Shown: one piece after another, positions 25,487-35,144 of the stretch
Position numbering within the stretch: the stretch's first letter is position 1
How the letters are laid out: the number at the start of each line of letters is the position of its first letter
Assembly: GCA_035547915.1 (NCBI GenBank)
Contig: DASZTS010000011.1
Span: 62,001 to 126,000 of the forward strand
Length of the DNA stretch: 64,000 nucleotides
Source: DASSFG01 sp035547915
GTDB lineage: Bacteria; Planctomycetota; Planctomycetia; Pirellulales; JAICIG01
Direction: 5' to 3'
Made by a program: the position numbers and the translations under genes
The notes under the pieces: generated by a model
Database searches by the model: none
What the model saw: only the letters and a program-made list of their open reading frames with translations
What the model was told of the DNA's origin: nothing

Positions 25487-27037
25487 ATGCCCGATACTGC
25501 ATTGGCAGGCGCCACGGCGGTCCGCCTGCATCCCACTGACAATGTCTGCATCGCCACGCGCCCGTTGCCGGGCGGAGCCGAGGTCTCGGCGGGCGGTCAA
25601 ACCGTGCGGCTCTCGGGTGCCGTCGGCCTGGGGCACAAGATCGCCCTGTCGCGCATCGCCAAGGGCGGCCGCGTCTATCGCTACGGCCAGACCATCGGCT
25701 TCGCCACCGAGGCGATCGAGCCGGGCGACTGGGTACACACGCACAACGTCGAAGCGGGGGCTTTTTCGCGCGAATACGAGTACGCGACCGAGATTCCGCC
25801 CGACCCGCCGCCCATCACGGGCCGCACGTTCCAGGGTTACCGTCGGGCCGACGGCCGGGCCGGCACGCGCAACTACCTGGCCATCATCTCCAACGTCAAT
25901 TGTTCGGCGTCGGTCAGCAAATATGTGGCCCACCGTTTCAACGACGAATTGCTGCGAGACTTTCCCAACGTCGACGGCATCTTGCCGCTGACGCACAAGG
26001 GGGGCTGCGGGATGCAGTTCGGCGGCGACGACCATCAGCAGCTCGCCCGCACAATGGCCGGGTTCGCCAAGCATCCGAACGTCGGCGGCTTTATGCTGAT
26101 CGGGCTGGGATGCGAGACGGCATCGCTCCCGTTCCTGGTCGATCACGGCGGCCTGGTGCAGATCAACGGCACGGGCCGCAAGCTGCCGCCCGTGTTGACG
26201 ATGCAGGACTGCGGCGGCACGGCCAAGACGATCGAGGCCGCACACAATCAGATCATGAAGATGTTGCCGGTCATCAACGACGTGCGGCGCGAGCCGATAC
26301 CGGCCAGCGAGATCGTGCTGGGCTTGAACTGCGGCGGCTCCGACGGCAATTCCGGAATCACCGCCAACCCTGCCCTGGGCGTGGCGAGCGATCTGCTCGT
26401 CGCGGCCGGCGGCACCTCGGTGTTGGCCGAGACGTCGGAAGTCTACGGGGCCGAGCACCTCCTCATGCGGAGGTCCCGCACCAGGGCCATCGGCGAAAAG
26501 CTCGCCCAGCGCATCGGCTGGTGGGAGAACTACGCCCGCATGTTCGGCACCGTGCTCGACAACAACCCTTCGCAGGGGAACAAAGAAGGCGGACTGACGA
26601 CGATCTATGAAAAGTCGCTGGGCGCGGTGACGAAGGGCGGCTCGACCGCCTTGGCGGGTGTCTACCTCTACGGCGAGCCGATCACCGGCAAGGGATTCGT
26701 CTTCATGGATACGCCGGGCTTCGACCCAGTCAGCGTCACGGGGCTGGTGGCCGGCGGGTGCAATGTGATCGCGTTCACGACGGGCCGCGGAAGCTGCTTC
26801 GGCTGCAAGCCTTCCCCCTCCATCAAGATCGCCACCAATACGCCCATGTACGAGAAGATGATAGAAGACATGGACATCGACGCCGGCGTGATCCTCAATG
26901 GCACATCGGTCGAGGAAGTCGGCCGGCAGATCTTCGAGTATGTGCTCGAAGTGGCCAGCGGGGCGAAGACCAAGAGCGAGGCGCTCGGCATCGGCGAGGA
27001 AGAATTTGCACCCTGGAGCATCGGCCCGACGCTATAA
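25487..27037 (+). CDS. UxaA family dehydratase (altronate/galactarate dehydratase-like)
   Basis: 516 aa, about the usual length. Residues about 1-95 are a SAF-like N-terminal domain (VCIATRPLPGGAEV, GHKIALSRIAKGGRVYRYGQ, DWVHTHN). The large catalytic part follows, with GYRRADGRAGTRNYLAIISN, PLTHKGGCGMQFGG, LGLNCGGSDGNSGITANPA and FTTGRGSCFGCKPSPSIKIA; the Cys and His residues are those of the family's Fe site. It dehydrates hexarate or hexonate sugars. The gene is alone; no uronate isomerase or kinase lies near it, so the substrate is unknown. Confidence 0.92.
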   Translation: MPDTALAGATAVRLHPTDNVCIATRPLPGGAEVSAGGQTVRLSGAVGLGHKIALSRIAKGGRVYRYGQTIGFATEAIEPGDWVHTHNVEAGAFSREYEYATEIPPDPPPITGRTFQGYRRADGRAGTRNYLAIISNVNCSASVSKYVAHRFNDELLRDFPNVDGILPLTHKGGCGMQFGGDDHQQLARTMAGFAKHPNVGGFMLIGLGCETASLPFLVDHGGLVQINGTGRKLPPVLTMQDCGGTAKTIEAAHNQIMKMLPVINDVRREPIPASEIVLGLNCGGSDGNSGITANPALGVASDLLVAAGGTSVLAETSEVYGAEHLLMRRSRTRAIGEKLAQRIGWWENYARMFGTVLDNNPSQGNKEGGLTTIYEKSLGAVTKGGSTALAGVYLYGEPITGKGFVFMDTPGFDPVSVTGLVAGGCNVIAFTTGRGSCFGCKPSPSIKIATNTPMYEKMIEDMDIDAGVILNGTSVEEVGRQIFEYVLEVASGAKTKSEALGIGEEEFAPWSIGPTL

Positions 27038-27177
27038 GCGATCGGCCCATTACCACGTTACCGACTTGCCGGGGCCGCTTTTCGCGAGCTGCGAGGTACA
27101 TTTCCCGAGACCCGCATCGAAACCGGCTGCAAAGCGCCGTCACCGAAACACACCGACGCCCAGGGTGAAGAAAGTCT

Positions 27178-27930
27178 ATGTTGCCAGGTAAGGCCCGCAA
27201 AACGCTCCTCTCTTCGTTGTTGCTTGGCGCCTCGCTCGTCGTTCTCTCCGTTCGGCCCGCGAGCAGCGATGGTTCGTCGGTGCAAGAATTCGAACCGACC
27301 GACGCTTATTCGCGCGAGACGATCGAGGGCTGGCCGATTCGGCTGAACAAGAGATTTCGCCAGCACGACGAACGGCTCTGTACCGAAACTTTGGACCTGT
27401 TGCGACAACAGCTCTATCTCATCACGCGCAATCTGCCGCCGGCCGCGGTCGACAAATTGCGGAAGGTCACGATCTGGGTCGAGGAGGCCGAGCCGCACCA
27501 CTCCTGCATGTGCTACCATCCCGATCCGGGCTGGCTGCGCGAACACGACATGAATCCCGACAAGGCGCGCTCGGTCGAGTTGGCCAATGCGCGGAACTTC
27601 TTGAGTTGGACGAAGGACCAACCGTGGATGGTGTTTCACGAATTGGCCCACGCATACCATCATCAGTTCCTGGACGACGGATTCGACAATAAGGACGTGC
27701 GGCGCGCCTTCGAGCGCACGCAGGCCGCCAAGAACTACGAATCGGTGTTGCACATCAATGGCCGGCATGAGCGACATTACGCACTCACCAACCCGCAAGA
27801 GTATTTCGCGGAGTCGAGCGAAGCCTGCTTCGGCACGAACGATTTCTATCCGTTCGTCCGCTCCGAGTTGAAAGAAGCCGATCCCGATGGGTGTGCGCTG
27901 GTGGAGCGGCTGTGGGGAAAACGATCCTGA
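27178..27930 (+). CDS. Secreted zinc metallopeptidase-like protein
   Basis: 250 aa with a signal peptide (residues about 8-30, KTLLSSLLLGASLVVLSVRP). A gluzincin-type site is visible: HELAH at 154-158, with a likely third ligand in NPQEYFAESSEA (E208 or E212). The pattern resembles the anthrax lethal factor-type (ATLF-like) peptidases. A Cys pair (CMC, 110-112) may form a disulfide. It is predicted to act in the periplasm or outside the cell; the substrate is unknown. Confidence 0.8.
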   Translation: MLPGKARKTLLSSLLLGASLVVLSVRPASSDGSSVQEFEPTDAYSRETIEGWPIRLNKRFRQHDERLCTETLDLLRQQLYLITRNLPPAAVDKLRKVTIWVEEAEPHHSCMCYHPDPGWLREHDMNPDKARSVELANARNFLSWTKDQPWMVFHELAHAYHHQFLDDGFDNKDVRRAFERTQAAKNYESVLHINGRHERHYALTNPQEYFAESSEACFGTNDFYPFVRSELKEADPDGCALVERLWGKRS

Positions 27931-27998
27931 TCGTGCTTTCTCCGTCGGGCCACTGTCGTCCTTGGGCCACAGTCTCCTTTCGGCCATAGTGTGTGGAA

Positions 27999-29138
27999 AT
28001 GAGGCCGTTGCGAATCGCGATCTGTCTCGCGCATTTCCATCCGGTCGTCGGTGGAGCTGAACGGAAGATGCAACAGCTCGCCGAGCGCTGCGCTCGGTGG
28101 GGGCATCGCGTCTTCGTCCTCACGCGAACGATGCCCGGCCTGCCCCGGCACGAGGCGCTGGGCGACGTAGAACTGCATCGTGTGATCCGCACGGTTTCGT
28201 TGGGGCCGGTCTTCGGGGCGACGTTCATCTCCAGCCTCTGCGCCGAACTGGTTGCGCACAGGCGGCAATACGACGTCGTTCTGGCGGGCCAGCTTCCCTG
28301 GGAAGCGGTCGCGACCGGTTTCGCCAGCCGTGTGTTGCGGAAACCGGCGATCGTCTTCGCGGCTTCGACCGGGCCGCATGGCGACGTGCGGCAACTGCTG
28401 GCCGCGAGAGGGAGGCGCGTGTTGTGCGGGCTCGTGCGAAAGAACTCGCGGTTCGTTGCGCTGTCGACCCAGGGTCGGGACGAGTTGCTCGAACTCGGCT
28501 GCGAACCGGGCCGCATCGTCCGTTCCACCAACGGCGTCGACCTGGAACACTACCGGCCGGCGACGGACAATTGCCCGGAGAGGAATCGTACCGTTCTGTT
28601 TCTGTCGCGACTGTCGCCGGCCAAGAATCCGCAGGTATTGCTCCGCGCCTGGAAGGAGATCAATCGCGACGGCCAATACCGGCTGCTCGTCGCCGGCGAT
28701 GGCCCGCTGGCGGAGGAACTGCGCCGCCTGACCCGCGAAGAGTCGTTAAGAAACGTCGATTTCCTGGGTCATGTGAGCGACGTGGCGTCGGTCCATCGCC
28801 GGGCTGGCATTTTCGTGCTGCCGTCGCCGAGCGAAGGTTGCTCCAACGCGCTGCTCGAGGCGATGGCCAGCGGGTTGTGCCCGGTCGTGACGCGGGTGCC
28901 GGGCAATGTCGACGTCGTTTCCGACCAGGTGAACGGACTGCTCTTCGATCACGACGATGAGAGACAGCTCGCCGAGTCGGTCACCCGCGTGCTCGGCGAC
29001 GAGTCGTTGCGAGTCCGGCTGGCAACGGCCGCCCACCAGCGGGTGGTCGAGCATCACGATCTCGACAAGATCGCGGCAGAACTGATCGACCTGTGCGGGC
29101 AACTCGTGCTCAGCTCGGCTCAAGCTGTTCGAGTATGA
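27999..29138 (+). CDS. Glycosyltransferase family 4
   Basis: 379 aa from ATG 27999 (GTG at 27993 is also possible). The N-terminal domain has IAICLAHFHPVVGGAERKMQ, the usual GGAE start of GT4 enzymes. The C-terminal GT-B domain shows VLFLSRLSPAKNPQVLLRAW, LLVAGDGPLAEELRRL, VDFLGHVSDVASVHRRAGIF and PSPSEGCSNALLEAMASGLC, including the EGCSNALLEAMA nucleotide-sugar motif. It transfers a sugar from an NDP-sugar, probably in polysaccharide or lipid glycan synthesis. Its 3' end overlaps the pyroglutamyl peptidase gene by 29 bp, tail to tail. Confidence 0.92.
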   Translation: MRPLRIAICLAHFHPVVGGAERKMQQLAERCARWGHRVFVLTRTMPGLPRHEALGDVELHRVIRTVSLGPVFGATFISSLCAELVAHRRQYDVVLAGQLPWEAVATGFASRVLRKPAIVFAASTGPHGDVRQLLAARGRRVLCGLVRKNSRFVALSTQGRDELLELGCEPGRIVRSTNGVDLEHYRPATDNCPERNRTVLFLSRLSPAKNPQVLLRAWKEINRDGQYRLLVAGDGPLAEELRRLTREESLRNVDFLGHVSDVASVHRRAGIFVLPSPSEGCSNALLEAMASGLCPVVTRVPGNVDVVSDQVNGLLFDHDDERQLAESVTRVLGDESLRVRLATAAHQRVVEHHDLDKIAAELIDLCGQLVLSSAQAVRV

Positions 29139-29703
29139 GGCGCACGGCCGTGGCGGTCGTTCGGGCCGGCAGCGAAGCGGCCGCCTCGCCGTCGAGCACT
29201 TGTGATACATCGAGCGGGACGTGTATCAGTGCGGCCCGCGTGTGGTGACCCTGGTGCTCGGCGAGGTAGTGCGTCCAATAGAGGAGCGCATTGCAGAGGT
29301 AGGTGCCCGCATGGAACGAAAGTGTCGCGGGAATGCCGGCTTGCCGGAGCCGCAGGCACCAGTCGCCCAGCGGAAGCTCACTGCGGTAGGCGGGCGGACC
29401 GTCGGCCTCCAAAGCGAAATACTCGTCGGGCCGGGTGCTCGGAAGGCCGCCGACGTTGAGGCCGATCGCTTCCAGCCGGACCACCGACTCGCCCGGAGCC
29501 TGTCCGAGATGGATCACGTAGTCGAAATCGGCGGCCAGGTCGGCCGCCAACCGTGCGCGGGCGGCCGCAAAATCGACCGGATAGCGCCGCGTGACGAGCG
29601 TCGACCGTTTGGGCAGCTCGCGTGTCAGTTCGACCAGGCAGAGCCAACTCGCGTTCGCCGTCCAGTGGCCGTAGGGTTCGAAGGCGGTGATCAAGATCGA
29701 CAT
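29110..29703 (-). CDS. Pyroglutamyl peptidase I-like (peptidase C15)
   Basis: 197 aa, near the family length of about 210. The catalytic residues are visible in order: Glu in LGQAPGESVVRLEAIG, Cys in HAGTYLCNALLYWTHY and His in ALIHVPLD. It begins ILITAFEPYG, the family N-terminus. It removes N-terminal pyroglutamate from peptides in the cytoplasm. The ATG at 29703 directly follows the stop of the aldo/keto reductase gene, so the two are one operon. Confidence 0.9.
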   Translation of the reverse strand: MSILITAFEPYGHWTANASWLCLVELTRELPKRSTLVTRRYPVDFAAARARLAADLAADFDYVIHLGQAPGESVVRLEAIGLNVGGLPSTRPDEYFALEADGPPAYRSELPLGDWCLRLRQAGIPATLSFHAGTYLCNALLYWTHYLAEHQGHHTRAALIHVPLDVSQVLDGEAAASLPARTTATAVRLILEQLEPS

Positions 29704-30669
29704 CTACACCGCTCCCCTTGATACGGGTATGCCGCGCCGTTCCATCGCCGCATCGATGAGTGCCCGCTCGCGCGGACCGAGGCTCCATCCCGTCGCACCG
29801 GCATTCTCGCGGAGTTGGTCGGGCCGCTTCGCCCCGCACAGCGCCGCGGTGACGCCCAAGCGGTGGATCGTCCAGTTGATCACCACCTGCGAGACAGTCT
29901 TGCCGAGGTCGGCGGCAATCGCACGCAGCTCGTCGACAAAGTCCTGGTTCTTCTCCCATTCTTCGCCCTGGTACATCGGATACTTGACCCGTCCGTCGCC
30001 GGGAGCGAAGACATGGTCGCGCCGCAGTTTGCCGGCGAGCAGCCCCTTCATCAGCGGCCAATAGACAATCACGGCCACGCCGTGTTCGCGGCACCAAGGG
30101 ATGATATCCGCCTCGATCTCGCGTTGCAGCATGTTGTAGTGCGGTTGACAGGCCGTGAGCGGACAGACTTCGTTGAACTCGGCCAGTTGTCCGACCGTCG
30201 CGTTGGAAAGCCCCACGCCGCGAGTCTTTCCTTCGTCGAGCAGTTTCTTCAGGGCACCGGCCGATTCGGCGATGGGCACCTGCGGATCGGGGGCGTGTAG
30301 ATAGAGCAACTCGACATGGTCGGTGCCGAGCCGCAGCAGGCTCTCCTCGCATTGGCGGCGCAGGGTTGCCGGTCGGCCATCGCGAGCTTGCTTGCCGCCG
30401 GGCCCCCAATGGATTCCTCCCTTGGTGGCAATCACCATCTCGTGCCGGCGCTTGCCGATCGCCCGGCGGATCAGCCGCTCGCTCTCGCCCTGGCGGCCAT
30501 AGCAATAAGCCGTATCGAGGAAATTGACGCCCGCGTCGAAGCAGGCCTCAATGGTGGCCAAGCTGTTTTCCTCGGTCACGTCGATGCTGGTGATGCCCGA
30601 AATAGGCCAGCAACCCAGGGCGACCGGAGAGATCGCAAGATCGGTTGTGCCGAGGCGGCGGGCTTGCAT
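29704..30669 (-). CDS. Aldo/keto reductase
   Basis: 321 aa from ATG 30669 (GTG 30675 is an alternative). The TIM-barrel has the catalytic residues in NFLDTAYCYGRQGESE (Asp, Tyr), VIATKGGIHWG (Lys) and VELLYLHAPDP (His), and NADP-binding segments LCGAKRPDQLREN near the C-terminus. It reduces aldehydes or sugar-type ketones with NADPH; the substrate is not predictable. Its stop touches the pyroglutamyl peptidase start. Confidence 0.92.
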   Translation of the reverse strand: MQARRLGTTDLAISPVALGCWPISGITSIDVTEENSLATIEACFDAGVNFLDTAYCYGRQGESERLIRRAIGKRRHEMVIATKGGIHWGPGGKQARDGRPATLRRQCEESLLRLGTDHVELLYLHAPDPQVPIAESAGALKKLLDEGKTRGVGLSNATVGQLAEFNEVCPLTACQPHYNMLQREIEADIIPWCREHGVAVIVYWPLMKGLLAGKLRRDHVFAPGDGRVKYPMYQGEEWEKNQDFVDELRAIAADLGKTVSQVVINWTIHRLGVTAALCGAKRPDQLRENAGATGWSLGPRERALIDAAMERRGIPVSRGAV

Positions 30670-30872
30670 GGGCACAGTTTAGGCCGATACCGAATCGTCC
30701 CGCAACGGTGTACAATAAAGTAGGTTACAGCAAGGCCGTTCGATTGCGGCAGGGTTCGGGCATGTAACGATTGGGCCGTTGGCGGAACCTATTCCGTCCG
30801 TACCTCTTCATCCTGCCCCTCAAATAAGAGCCAGGACCACCTGAATTACAGACGGATAAAGAATCGTAACGC

Positions 30873-31928
30873 ATGACCACTGATAACTTTAACGCGGACC
30901 AGTCGGTCGCCATCGGCAAACTGGCCGACGCACGCGGAAAGATCTTGGCGCAGTTAGGGCACGTGATCGTGGGGCAGAACCACGTGATCGAAGAACTGCT
31001 GATTTCGCTCTTCAGCCGGGGGCACTGCCTGCTGGAGGGCGTGCCCGGCCTGGCCAAGACGTTGATGATCAGCACGCTCGCTCGCACGCTCAACCTATCG
31101 TTCAGCCGCATTCAATTCACGCCCGACTTGATGCCGGCCGACATCACGGGGACCGAGATCCTGGCCGAAAACCGCTCGACGGGCCAGCGCGAGTTTCGGT
31201 TTTTGCAGGGACCGCTCTTCGCCAACGTGATCCTGGCCGACGAGATCAACCGCACACCTCCCAAGACGCAGGCCGCGCTGCTCGAGGCGATGCAGGAACG
31301 GCAAGTGACCGTGGGCCGCGTGCGGCATAAGCTGTCGGACCCGTTCTTCGTGCTCGCTACTCAGAATCCCATCGAGCAGGAGGGGACGTATCCCTTGCCC
31401 GAAGCGCAGCAAGACCGCTTCATGTTCAAGGTGTTCGTCCGTTATCCGACCTTCGATGAGGAGTTCGAGATCGCGCGGCGGACGACCGCGATCGTGAGCG
31501 ACCACGTCGTGCCGGTGCTCACGGCGGAAGAGATCATCCAACTGCAACAGATCGTCCGCGAAGTGCCCATTTCGGACCACGTTGTGCGGTATGTGTTGTC
31601 GCTGGTGCGTCAGACTCGCGTGGGTGAAGCGGGGACGCCCGACTTCGTGGCCGAGCAACTCCAATGGGGAGCGGGTCCGCGGGCGGTGCAGAACTTGATC
31701 CTGGGGGCCAAGGCCCGGGCCCTGCTGCACGGCCGCACCTACGTCTCGACCGACGACGTGCAGGCGCTCGCCAAGCCGGTGCTGCGTCACCGACTGGTGA
31801 TCAATTTCGCCGCCGAGAGCGAAGGTGTCACCGCCGACCAGGTGGTTGAGCGGTTGATCGCCACGACCCCCACCAAAGAAGACGAACTGACGCGCGATGT
31901 CCGATTCCAAAAGATTTTTGCATCCTGA
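30873..31928 (+). CDS. MoxR family AAA+ ATPase
   Basis: 351 aa. Walker A is in LLEGVPGLAKTLMIS (about residues 48-62), Walker B in NVILADEINRTPPKTQAALLEAMQERQ and sensor 1 in FFVLATQNPIEQEGTYPLPE. A lid domain follows. MoxR proteins are chaperone-like ATPases that work with vWA-domain partners on envelope or metal-enzyme maturation. The gene overlaps the DUF58 gene by 32 bp and heads a four-gene operon. Confidence 0.95.
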   Translation: MTTDNFNADQSVAIGKLADARGKILAQLGHVIVGQNHVIEELLISLFSRGHCLLEGVPGLAKTLMISTLARTLNLSFSRIQFTPDLMPADITGTEILAENRSTGQREFRFLQGPLFANVILADEINRTPPKTQAALLEAMQERQVTVGRVRHKLSDPFFVLATQNPIEQEGTYPLPEAQQDRFMFKVFVRYPTFDEEFEIARRTTAIVSDHVVPVLTAEEIIQLQQIVREVPISDHVVRYVLSLVRQTRVGEAGTPDFVAEQLQWGAGPRAVQNLILGAKARALLHGRTYVSTDDVQALAKPVLRHRLVINFAAESEGVTADQVVERLIATTPTKEDELTRDVRFQKIFAS

Positions 31929-32799
31929 AGCGATCAAGCGCATCGCGCGGCTTGATCTGCGTGCCCGTTACATCGTCGAAGGCTTTCTGTCCGGGACGCA
32001 TCGCAGCCCCTACTTCGGCCAGTCGGTGGAGTTCGCGGAGCATCGTGAATACACGCCCGGCGACGATCTGCGGCACATCGATTGGAAGGTCTGGGGCAAG
32101 CAGGACCGCTATTACGTCAAGCGCTACGAAGAAGAGACCAACCTTCGCTCGACCCTGCTCGTAGATGTTTCGGGGAGCATGCGCTACGGCTCGGGCGCGA
32201 TGACCAAGTACGAGTATGTCTGCACGCTGGCCGTGTCGTTGGCTTACTTGCTGTTGCGCCAGCAAGACGCCGTCGGCTGCATCCCGTTCGACGAGACGGC
32301 CCGCAGCATGGTGCCCCTGCGGACCAAGCGCAACCATTTGCAATCGGTGATCAGTGCGCTCGACGTGAGTGAGCCGAAGCAGAAGACCGACGTGCACCGC
32401 ATCTTGCGGCAGGTGGCCGAGAGCTATCCTCGCCGCGGCGTGATCATCCTGTTTTCGGATCTGCTCACAAACCGTCCCGGGCTGTTCCGCGGGCTGCAAT
32501 TGCTGCGGCAGCGCGGCCATGACGTGATGGTGTTCCACGTCATGGACGACGACGAACTCGACTTTCCCTTCAACGGGCCGACCCGGTTCGAGGGGCTGGA
32601 AGTGCCGGAATTCATCACGTGCAATCCCCGCGCGCTGCGCGAAGGGTATTTGAAGGCGCTGGGCGGCTTTCTCGACGAGGTGCGTCGCGGTTGTAGGCGG
32701 CACACGATCGACTATGCGCTGGTGCGTACCAGCGACCCGCTCGACGCGGCGCTGGCCGCCTTCTTGAGTTATCGATTACGGATGCACCATCGGGCCTGA
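31897..32799 (+). CDS. DUF58 domain protein (vWA-like MoxR partner)
   Basis: 300 aa. The DUF58 signature SVEFAEHREYTPGDDLRHID (about residues 43-62) is followed by WKVWGKQDRYYVKRYEEE and a vWA-like MIDAS in LLVDVSGSMRYG. The second half has VILFSDLLTNRPG and DVMVFHVMDDDELDFPF. It normally cooperates with MoxR ATPases; no membrane span is present, so it acts in the cytoplasm. It overlaps moxR by 32 bp. Confidence 0.93.
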   Translation: MSDSKRFLHPEAIKRIARLDLRARYIVEGFLSGTHRSPYFGQSVEFAEHREYTPGDDLRHIDWKVWGKQDRYYVKRYEEETNLRSTLLVDVSGSMRYGSGAMTKYEYVCTLAVSLAYLLLRQQDAVGCIPFDETARSMVPLRTKRNHLQSVISALDVSEPKQKTDVHRILRQVAESYPRRGVIILFSDLLTNRPGLFRGLQLLRQRGHDVMVFHVMDDDELDFPFNGPTRFEGLEVPEFITCNPRALREGYLKALGGFLDEVRRGCRRHTIDYALVRTSDPLDAALAAFLSYRLRMHHRA

Positions 32800-32830
32800 G
32801 TAGCTTTTCCCGCGCCGCGTCTTCGACCAA

Positions 32831-35077
32831 ATGTCCAGTTTCGTAAATCCAACGCTGCTGTGGGGCCTGGCGCTCGTCGGCGTGCCGGTGTTGATCCACT
32901 TGATCAACCTGTTGCGGCACCGGCGCGTGCCATGGGCGGCGATGGAATTCCTGCTCGAAAGCCAACGCCGCAACAGTACCTGGATCAAGCTCAAGCAACT
33001 CTTCTTGCTGTTGTTGAGGATGGCCGCCGTGGCGGCCGTCGTCTTGCTGGTCGCGCAGCCGATCGGGTGCAACCAACTCGGCCGATTTCTGGGCGGGCGC
33101 AAGACCCAGCACATCGTGCTGCTCGACGACAGTTTTTCGATGGGTGACCGCTGGGCGAATACCAGCGCCTTCGAAGAAGCCAAGAAGGTTATCGAACGCA
33201 TCGGCGACGAATTGTCGCGGCAGCCCATGTCGCAGACGTTCACACTCCTCCGTTTTTCCCGGGCCGGACGGGCCGCCGACGGCTCGCCGGCCGATTTCTA
33301 CGAGGAGCGCGTGGGGAGCGATTTCGGCCAGCGGTTGCGAGACCGTTTGGCCGGCATGCGGCCCTCGCAGCGATCGGTCGGTCCCGACGCCGCGCTGCGG
33401 GCGGCCGACGGCTGGATCGACAAAGAGCATGACGAAGACCGCGTGGTCTACCTCGTTTCCGACTTTCGTGCCCACGATTGGCAGGAGCCCGAGGATCTGG
33501 CTAAGACGCTGGCTCGGCTCGACTCCGCGAAAGCGCAGCTTCGGCTCGTCAACTGCGTCGACGCCGCGCATGCCAATCTAGCCATCACCGCCTTGGAGCC
33601 GTTGCGCGGCACGCGGGCCGCCGGCGCGCCGTTCTACATGGGCGTGACGGTCACGAATTTCGGCAGCGACGTGGCCGATTCGGTGACCGTCGTGTTGCAA
33701 GAGGATGGCCGTGTGCGGCCCTCGTTGACGATCGACCGCATCGGGCCGGGCGAGAGCGAGACACGCCGCTTCAGCGTCTATTTCGAGACGGCGGGTGAGC
33801 ACACGATCGGATCATCGATCTCGAGCGATCCGTTGGCGACCGACAACTTGCGTTTCGCCATCGTCGATCTGCCGGCCAGCGTTCCGGTACTGTTGATCGA
33901 CGGCGAGCGTGATCAGATCCACGCCCGCTACCTGGCCGCTGCGCTCGCCCCCGGCGGAGCGGTGAAGACGGGTATCGACCCGCGCATCGAATCGCCGAGC
34001 TACCTCAACAACAAGCCGCTCGACAAGTTCCAGGCCATCTACCTGTTCGATGTGGGCCATCTCGACCAGCCGGCGATCGACGCGCTGGAGAAATACGTCC
34101 GCCAGGGAGGTGGTCTGGGCATCTTCGTAGGCGAGAACACGCGGGCCGCCTTCTATAACGAGAAGCTCTACCGCGATGGGGCGGGGTTGTTTCCGCTTCC
34201 GCTGTTGGCCAAGACGCAGCTTTTGGTCGACCGGCTCGAAAAAGGGGCGGATTTGGAGGTCAGCGATCATCCGATTTTCCGGGTCTTCGCCGGCGAGCGC
34301 AACAGCTACCTGGCCGCCGTCAGCGTCGACCACTATATGGCCGCACCGCGCCGCTGGGTGCCCGAAGCGACTTCGACCACGCACGTGCTGGCGAGGCTGA
34401 GAAACCAAGCCCCCTTCTGCGTCGAAAAGAAACTGGGCGAGGGCCGCATCGTGGCGTTCACGAGCACCGCCGCGCCGGTGTGGAACAACTGGGCGCGCAA
34501 TCCGAGCTTCGTCGTGGCGATGCTCGAATTGCAATCATACCTGGCGCCGCCGCCGTCGCTCGACGCGAACCGTGTGGTCGGCGCACCGATCGAATTGCAG
34601 ATCGATCCGGGCCACTATCAGTCGGAAGTGCGCTTGTTGGCTCCCACCGATCGCGGTAGCACGACGGCGGACGGAGATGCCATCCCCGGCGAAAGCAGTA
34701 CGCAAGTCACGAGCGCGGCGCCGCACGAAAGCGGACAGGGAATGCGGGCCGTCTTCCCCGAGGCCACGACGAGCGGCATCTACGAATTGCAGCTCACCAC
34801 CACCGACAACAAGGCGGAAGTGCGGCGGCTCGCCTTCAACGTCGAAGCCGACGAAGGGAACCTCAACACGGTCGGCCCCGAAGAATTGCGCACCAGGTTG
34901 GAGGGGGTTGCCTACGAATACCACGACGCCGCCGATTTTCGCGTCAACACCCAAGACCTGGCCGGCACGAACCTGAGCCAATGGATGCTCTATCTGCTCG
35001 TGGCGATCCTGTTGGGCGAGCAGGCGTTGGCCTATTCCGCCAGTTACCATCCGTCCCGGGAAGGAGCCCGCTCGTGA
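32831..35077 (+). CDS. BatA-domain membrane protein with vWA region
   Basis: 748 aa. The N-terminus FVNPTLLWGLALVGVPVLIH, then LRHRRVPWAAMEFLLES, is the BatA/aerotolerance-regulator N-terminal domain with two membrane spans (about residues 8-24 and 52-76). A vWA MIDAS follows (IVLLDDSFSMGDRW), and near the C-terminus there is another span (WMLYLLVAILLGEQALAYSA). The periplasmic part has beta-sandwich stretches around residue 265-330. It probably acts with MoxR and DUF58 in envelope homeostasis. Confidence 0.92.
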   Translation: MSSFVNPTLLWGLALVGVPVLIHLINLLRHRRVPWAAMEFLLESQRRNSTWIKLKQLFLLLLRMAAVAAVVLLVAQPIGCNQLGRFLGGRKTQHIVLLDDSFSMGDRWANTSAFEEAKKVIERIGDELSRQPMSQTFTLLRFSRAGRAADGSPADFYEERVGSDFGQRLRDRLAGMRPSQRSVGPDAALRAADGWIDKEHDEDRVVYLVSDFRAHDWQEPEDLAKTLARLDSAKAQLRLVNCVDAAHANLAITALEPLRGTRAAGAPFYMGVTVTNFGSDVADSVTVVLQEDGRVRPSLTIDRIGPGESETRRFSVYFETAGEHTIGSSISSDPLATDNLRFAIVDLPASVPVLLIDGERDQIHARYLAAALAPGGAVKTGIDPRIESPSYLNNKPLDKFQAIYLFDVGHLDQPAIDALEKYVRQGGGLGIFVGENTRAAFYNEKLYRDGAGLFPLPLLAKTQLLVDRLEKGADLEVSDHPIFRVFAGERNSYLAAVSVDHYMAAPRRWVPEATSTTHVLARLRNQAPFCVEKKLGEGRIVAFTSTAAPVWNNWARNPSFVVAMLELQSYLAPPPSLDANRVVGAPIELQIDPGHYQSEVRLLAPTDRGSTTADGDAIPGESSTQVTSAAPHESGQGMRAVFPEATTSGIYELQLTTTDNKAEVRRLAFNVEADEGNLNTVGPEELRTRLEGVAYEYHDAADFRVNTQDLAGTNLSQWMLYLLVAILLGEQALAYSASYHPSREGARS

Positions 35078-35144
35078 ATCACCACGCCCGATCGGTCGGA
35101 TCCCCTGCGTGCGCAGGCGACGACGTGAACTCCAACGGAACGGG